Below, in pieces: positions 35,137 to 38,657 of a stretch of DNA of 38,657 nucleotides. Source of the DNA: Saprospiraceae bacterium (GTDB taxonomy: Bacteria; Bacteroidota; Bacteroidia; Chitinophagales; Saprospiraceae); the NCBI GenBank assembly GCA_017996375.1, contig JAGOHC010000009.1, positions 1 through 38,657 on the forward strand, given 5' to 3'. A program made the translations under genes and the position numbers. A model generated the notes under the pieces. It was not told where the DNA came from. It saw only the letters and a list, made by a program, of their open reading frames with translations, and did no database searches. Numbering within the stretch: the stretch's first letter is position 1; the number at the start of each line of letters is the position of its first letter.

Positions 35137-35264
35137 AATTAAAAATGATGTCAGTACCGCAAATATCAATTACAACAACTCGCTTTCGCGTTCAATGAGC
35201 TATTTCAGGCTTCGGCAGGTCGTGTTTTGCACCAACCAAGCCCACTCGCCTTCATTATATTTTT

Positions 35265-35272
35265 TAACTTTG
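35265..35272 (+). promoter_or_regulatory. -7 box (TAACTTTG) of the Crp/Fnr gene
   Basis: Exact TAnnTTTG match ending 4 nt before the ATG at 35277; the next in-frame Met is residue 78, so the message should be leaderless if this box is used. Confidence 0.55.
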
Positions 35273-35276
35273 CACA

Positions 35277-35900
35277 ATGGAAGATTTACGACAAATAACA
35301 GAATTTAAATCATCGCCCGAATTAGTTGAAAAACTACAGCAAAACAGTATAAGAAAAGAATACAAAGCAGGAAGCGTAATTCTGAACGAGAATGCACACA
35401 TCCGCTCTATTCCTATCGTCACCAAAGGAACGCTGAGAGTTATTCGTACGGAAGAAGACGGCAGAGAAATTTTATTGTATTACATCAAAGCAGGCGAAAG
35501 CTGCATTATGTCGTTTTTAGGCGGAATGCACAACGAAACAAGCAAAGTAAAAGCAGAAGTAGAAGACGATGCAGAAATTTTGTTTTTACCTATTGAAAAA
35601 GTACCGTTGTTTATTAAAGAGCATCCGCAGTGGTTGGATTATATTTTCCGTTTGTATCATAAGCGATTTGAAGAATTGCTAGACGTTGTAAATGCCATTG
35701 CATTCAAGAAAGTGGACGAGCGCTTATTAGGTTTGCTACAAAAGAAAGGGGAACTCACAGGAGACAAAACACTGTATATTACCCACGAACAATTAGCCAA
35801 CGAATTAGGAACAGCAAGAGTTGTTGTTTCTCGATTACTGAAACAGTTAGAAGAAATTGGCAAAGTTAAATTAGGTAGAAACAAAATTTTCCTTGTGTAA
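35277..35900 (+). CDS. Crp/Fnr-family transcriptional regulator
   Basis: 207 residues: a cyclic-nucleotide-binding-like beta barrel about 1-115 (AGSVILNENAHIRSIPIVTKG), dimer helix about 118-145, and a C-terminal winged helix with recognition region ITHEQLANELGTARVVVSRLLKQLEE (helix-turn-helix about 168-195). The only cysteine is Cys76 in AGESCIMSF; the four-cysteine FeS cluster of true FNR is absent and I see no cAMP-phosphate Arg/Ser signature, so the ligand is unknown. Its stop codon lies within the conserved 25-nt motif that precedes the downstream permease. Position at the head of a sulfide-oxidation cluster suggests it senses sulfide, persulfide or redox state (inference). Confidence 0.9.
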   Translation: MEDLRQITEFKSSPELVEKLQQNSIRKEYKAGSVILNENAHIRSIPIVTKGTLRVIRTEEDGREILLYYIKAGESCIMSFLGGMHNETSKVKAEVEDDAEILFLPIEKVPLFIKEHPQWLDYIFRLYHKRFEELLDVVNAIAFKKVDERLLGLLQKKGELTGDKTLYITHEQLANELGTARVVVSRLLKQLEEIGKVKLGRNKIFLV

Positions 35901-35917
35901 CAAAAGTAACTGTATAT
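35893..35917 (+). promoter_or_regulatory. Putative Crp/Fnr operator upstream of tauE/safE
   Basis: 25-nt motif TTGTGTAAC, three A, AGTAACTGTA, then TATA-like bases; 21 of 25 positions equal the site at 38031-38055. It holds GTAAC-N4-GTAAC (35897-35910), readable as an imperfect dyad since GTWAC is almost self-complementary. It begins exactly 40 nt before the -7 box at 35933-35940, centring near -41.5. Confidence 0.6.
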
Positions 35918-35932
35918 AATCTTGCATAAGTG

Positions 35933-35940
35933 TACATTTG
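35933..35940 (+). promoter_or_regulatory. -7 box (TACATTTG) of tauE/safE and SQR
   Basis: Exact TAnnTTTG, 21 nt before the ATG at 35962. No TTG at -33; the activator-like motif occupies that region instead. Confidence 0.6.
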
Positions 35941-35961
35941 TCGCATCAATTTTAAACATAG

Positions 35962-36759
35962 ATGGATATAGTAGGTTACACAGCATCAATTTTTATTGGA
36001 ATTTCACTTGGGTTAATTGGCGGTGGTGGCAGTATTCTCACCGTACCCGTTTTGGTTTATTTATTCGGTGTGGATGCCGTTTTAGCAACTGCATATTCCC
36101 TTTTTATAGTTGGAGCAACAAGTGCCGTCGGCTCAATTTCTTACTTCAAAAATGGCTTGGTTAACGTAAAAACAGCAATCGTTTTTGGTATCCCCTCCAT
36201 AGTTGCAGTTTTTATCACAAGAGCATACATCGTACCGGCTATTCCGCAAGAAGTATTCAGCATAGGAAACTTTATCATTACCAAGCGTATTTTACTAATG
36301 CTACTTTTTGCCGTATTGATGATTTTTGCTTCTTACAGTATGATAAAAAAAGACAAAAAGTCAAGCAAAGAAACAGCCCAAATACAGCAATTCAATTATC
36401 CCCTAATTTTGATTGAAGGCATCGTGGTAGGTGTACTTACCGGACTTGTAGGTGCAGGGGGTGGCTTCTTGATTATCCCCGCGTTGGTGGTGTTAAGCAA
36501 ATTACCCATGAAAGAAGCCATAGGAACATCGTTAGTCATCATTGCAGCCAAATCATTGATAGGCTTTTTTGGCGAAAGTGGCGAAACCGTTATTGATTGG
36601 ATTTTCCTTACAAAAGTTGCTGCCTTCGCTATTTTGGGAATTTTTATAGGCATGACACTATCTAAAAAAATTGATGGCGCAAAACTCAAGCCAGCATTTG
36701 GTTGGTTTGTATTAGTGATGGGTATTTACATCATCATCAAAGAAACCCTGCTCAAATAA
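35962..36759 (+). CDS. TauE/SafE-family sulfite/sulfonate-type exporter
   Basis: Integral membrane protein of 265 residues with about eight helices in two halves. Each half starts with the family's glycine-rich repeat: GLIGGGGSILTVPVL (17-31) and GLVGAGGGFLIIPAL (161-175). Members transport sulfite, sulfoacetate or other organosulfur anions; the substrate cannot be read from sequence. Here the neighbours (SQR and persulfide dioxygenase-type MBL protein) make sulfite or thiosulfate the most sensible cargo (inference). It follows the Crp/Fnr gene by 61 nt with its own promoter; the SQR gene follows 56 nt later with no box of its own. Confidence 0.9.
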   Translation: MDIVGYTASIFIGISLGLIGGGGSILTVPVLVYLFGVDAVLATAYSLFIVGATSAVGSISYFKNGLVNVKTAIVFGIPSIVAVFITRAYIVPAIPQEVFSIGNFIITKRILLMLLFAVLMIFASYSMIKKDKKSSKETAQIQQFNYPLILIEGIVVGVLTGLVGAGGGFLIIPALVVLSKLPMKEAIGTSLVIIAAKSLIGFFGESGETVIDWIFLTKVAAFAILGIFIGMTLSKKIDGAKLKPAFGWFVLVMGIYIIIKETLLK

Positions 36760-36815
36760 TTCTTGCCAATGAATTATATCTGCAAATTTATATTAGCTCT
36801 TTAAAAGTATTTCTA

Positions 36816-38021
36816 ATGACAAAACAATTCCAAATTTTAATAGTAGGCGGCGGCAATGCCGGTTTATCCGTGGCTGCCCAGTTGCTCCTCAAAAACAATA
36901 CGCTTCAAATTGGTATCATTGAGCCAAATGAAAAACATTATTACCAACCAGCATGGACACTTGTAGGGGCAGGAGTATATGACATCAAAAAAACAGAAAA
37001 AAACGAAAAGGATTTTATCCCTAAAAATACTACTTGGATAAAAGATGCCGTAGCCACTTTCCTTCCAGAGCAAAACGAGGTGATTTGCCTTTCCGGACAA
37101 AAAATCGCGTACAAAATGCTAATCGTTTGCCCCGGCATACAGTTAGATTGGGATAAGGTAAAGGGCTTAAAAGAAAATATTGGAAAAAACAGTATAAGTA
37201 GTAATTACGATTTCAATGCAGCACCTTATACTTGGGAAATAATAAAAAATTTCAAGGGCGGTACCGCCGTGTTCACCAACCCCACTTCGCCCATTAAATG
37301 TGGTGGGGCACCGCATAAAATAATGTATTTAGCCATTGATTATTGGCGGAAGCAAGGTATCTTGGATAAGTGCAATGTACAGTACTTATCTGGTGGAAGC
37401 ATTATTTTTGGTGTAAAGGAGTATGCCGCTACACTTAATGATGTGGTAGCCAAAGGCAATATAAAAACTAATTTCAGCGTAAATGTAGTAGAGGTAGATG
37501 CTACTAATAAAACGGTGTACTACCTTCAAAAAAATGCCAGTGGCGTTGAGGAGCGCAAATCAATGCATTTTGATATGCTACATGGCGTACCACCACAATC
37601 AGCCCCAGACTTTATAAAACATTCCTCTTTGGCAGACCCTAATAATCCTTATGGATATGTAGAAATAGACAAACACACCTTGCAACATACCCGTTATTCA
37701 AATATATTTGCATTAGGCGATTGCATCAATGCCCCTTGTAGCAAAACCGGAGCAGCCATCCGTAAGCAAACTCCCGTAGTTGTTCAAAATGTAATGGCTG
37801 TACTGGCAAGTCAAAAACCAGAATCCTCCTACGATGGGTATAGTGCTTGCCCCATCCCGACTGAATATGGCAAATTGATGCTCGCTGAATTTGATTATAG
37901 CAATATTCCTAAAATGACGTTCCCCTTTGATCAAGCAAAACCTCGCTGGACGATGTGGTTATTAAAAACAAAGGTTTTGCCTTGGCTATATTGGAATAAA
38001 ATATTAAAAGGGAAAGCCTAA
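36816..38021 (+). CDS. sqr: Sulfide:quinone oxidoreductase, type II (mitochondrial SQOR-like)
   Basis: FAD enzyme on the inner membrane face that oxidises H2S to persulfide/polysulfide and reduces quinone. The 401 residues show the FAD loop VGGGNAGLS (10-18), NPTSPIKCGGAPHKIMYLA with redox Cys162, the FAD/quinone segment FALGDCINAPCSKTGAAIRKQ in part (298-318), and YDGYSACPIP with Cys345, equivalent to the second redox cysteine of human SQOR. The end FPFDQAKPRWTMWLLKTKVL plus PWLYWNKILKGKA matches the amphipathic membrane-binding tail of the eukaryotic-type enzyme. A longer frame opens at 36702 inside the permease gene, but the ATG at 36816 starts right at the FAD strand. Probably cotranscribed with tauE/safE. 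Confidence 0.92.
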   Translation: MTKQFQILIVGGGNAGLSVAAQLLLKNNTLQIGIIEPNEKHYYQPAWTLVGAGVYDIKKTEKNEKDFIPKNTTWIKDAVATFLPEQNEVICLSGQKIAYKMLIVCPGIQLDWDKVKGLKENIGKNSISSNYDFNAAPYTWEIIKNFKGGTAVFTNPTSPIKCGGAPHKIMYLAIDYWRKQGILDKCNVQYLSGGSIIFGVKEYAATLNDVVAKGNIKTNFSVNVVEVDATNKTVYYLQKNASGVEERKSMHFDMLHGVPPQSAPDFIKHSSLADPNNPYGYVEIDKHTLQHTRYSNIFALGDCINAPCSKTGAAIRKQTPVVVQNVMAVLASQKPESSYDGYSACPIPTEYGKLMLAEFDYSNIPKMTFPFDQAKPRWTMWLLKTKVLPWLYWNKILKGKA

Positions 38022-38030
38022 AAAATTCAG

Positions 38031-38055
38031 TTGTGTAACTTTAGTAGCTGTAAAT
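38031..38055 (+). promoter_or_regulatory. Putative Crp/Fnr operator upstream of the MBL gene
   Basis: TTGTGTAAC, three T, AGTAGCTGTA, then AATA: 21 of 25 positions match the site at 35893-35917. It starts exactly 40 nt before the -7 box at 38071-38078, in intergenic DNA. Confidence 0.6.
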
Positions 38056-38070
38056 ACAGAAGCCTTACCC

Positions 38071-38078
38071 TAACTTTG
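38071..38078 (+). promoter_or_regulatory. -7 box (TAACTTTG) of the MBL gene
   Basis: Exact TAnnTTTG, 23 nt before the ATG at 38102; no -33 TTG, as at the tauE/safE promoter. Confidence 0.6.
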
Positions 38079-38101
38079 CAGTAAAAAATAAATTTAAAAA
38101 C

Positions 38102-38657
38102 ATGAAAGTAGAACAAATTTATACCGGATGTTTGGCACAAGGTGCTTACTACATCACGTCAAATGGCGAAGCTGCCATCATTGATCCCCTGCGCGAAACA
38201 CAACCATACATTGACCGCTTGGAGAAAGACCGTGTGAAACTCAAATACATTTTTGAAACACATTTTCACGCAGACTTCGTGAGCGGGCATCTGGATTTGA
38301 GCAAAAAAACAAATGCACCCATAGTTTACGGTCCAACGGCACAGCCAGAATTTGAGGCGATTGTAGCAGCAGATAATCAAGTTTTTGAAATAGGTAGTGT
38401 GAAAATCAAAGTATTACATACACCGGGACATACATTGGAAAGTTCTTGCTATTTGCTCATTGACGAAAACGGAAAAGAAACAGCCCTGTTTAGCGGCGAT
38501 ACGCTTTTCTTAGGCGATGTTGGTCGCCCCGATTTAGCACAGAAAGCCGCCAATATGACGCAGGAAGAATTGGCAGGTTTACTTTACGAAAGTTTGTATA
38601 ACAAAATTTTACCTCTGGCTAACGACATTACCGTTTATCCGGCACACGGTGCTGGCT
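38102..38657 (+). CDS. MBL-fold persulfide dioxygenase-type protein (3' end outside window)
   Basis: The first 185 residues are present; the gene runs past the right edge. Metal ligands of the ETHE1/CstB group are seen: THFHAD with His54, His56 and Asp58, His63 (SGH), His110 (TPGHT), Asp133 (FSGDTLF) and His182 (YPAHGAG), with the typical GDVGRPDL at 138-145. Such enzymes oxidise glutathione- or CoA-persulfide to sulfite with O2, using one iron. Many bacterial relatives carry one or two C-terminal rhodanese domains and total about 450 residues; whether this one does is not visible. Own promoter and operator-like motif upstream; it follows SQR by 80 nt. Confidence 0.9.
   Translation, partial: MKVEQIYTGCLAQGAYYITSNGEAAIIDPLRETQPYIDRLEKDRVKLKYIFETHFHADFVSGHLDLSKKTNAPIVYGPTAQPEFEAIVAADNQVFEIGSVKIKVLHTPGHTLESSCYLLIDENGKETALFSGDTLFLGDVGRPDLAQKAANMTQEELAGLLYESLYNKILPLANDITVYPAHGAG

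Noticed and set aside
35170..35264. Possible tRNA or remnant gene between hutI and crp
   Set aside because: No cloverleaf-compatible arms and no open frame with recognisable motifs; only spacer sequence.
36702..36815. Longer N-terminus for SQR
   Set aside because: Would overlap the TauE/SafE gene and add 38 residues before the FAD-binding strand; Met at 36816 fits the family.
38159..38380. Minus-strand ORF of 73 codons near the right end
   Set aside because: Lies opposite the MBL gene, whose metal-binding motifs show the plus frame is coding.

Overview
The window looks like chromosomal DNA of a free-living Bacteroidota bacterium, most likely from the Chitinophagales/Sphingobacteriales/Saprospirales part of the phylum (lineage is inferred). 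Support comes from type IX secretion (T9SS) C-terminal sorting domains, a PorP/SprF-PorE pair, a GldA-type ABC ATPase, a fused alpha/beta 2-oxoacid dehydrogenase E1, moderate GC, absence of clear Shine-Dalgarno sequences, and many TAnnTTTG -7 boxes, the Bacteroidota promoter signature. There is no rRNA, tRNA, CRISPR array, IS element or prophage that I can support. Apart from the first ~130 bases and the last 3.4 kb, it reads as a compact core genome.

Layout. 1-713: a 22-bp perfect inverted repeat, then the 3' remnant of a T9SS cargo gene and a strong terminator. 746-3936: class-3 aldehyde dehydrogenase, facing MeaB GTPase and a BatC-like TPR protein. 4036-7729: a DPE2-type 4-alpha-glucanotransferase diverging from exbB. 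7019-9332: exbB-exbD-tonB, followed by comM (9451-11007). 11055-13760: TANGO2/NRDE protein, scpB, a Nudix hydrolase and a GGGP-synthase homologue. 13761-16232: a minus-strand trio (SDR, small conserved protein, DacB carboxypeptidase). 16350-22351: secreted M14 carboxypeptidase, PorP/SprF-like protein and a PorE-like OmpA protein carrying an extra DUF1573 domain. 22456-28482: methylmalonyl-CoA mutase, hemB, gldA, a cytosolic trypsin-like protease with a zinc ribbon, and a secreted unknown. 28488-35073 (minus strand): aspS, fused E1, small membrane protein, pssA, an unknown and hutI. 35277-38657: Crp/Fnr regulator, TauE/SafE permease, type II sulfide:quinone oxidoreductase and a persulfide-dioxygenase-type MBL protein cut by the window end.

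How genes work together. Methylmalonyl-CoA mutase and its repair GTPase MeaB are both present but about 19 kb apart. ExbB/ExbD/TonB energise outer-membrane uptake; the PorP and PorE-like proteins belong to the machinery that exports and anchors proteins with the sorting domains seen on the M14 peptidase and the remnant at 126-644. The last four genes form a coherent sulfide-oxidation module: SQR makes persulfide, the MBL enzyme oxidises it to sulfite, and TauE/SafE could export the product.

The most interesting signal is regulatory. A near-identical 25-nt motif lies exactly 40 nt upstream of the -7 box of both tauE/safE and the MBL gene, and both promoters lack a -33 TTG. The position (centred near -41.5) is that of a class II Crp/Fnr activator site, and a Crp/Fnr gene with a single cysteine sits directly beside it. 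I infer a local sulfur-responsive regulon.
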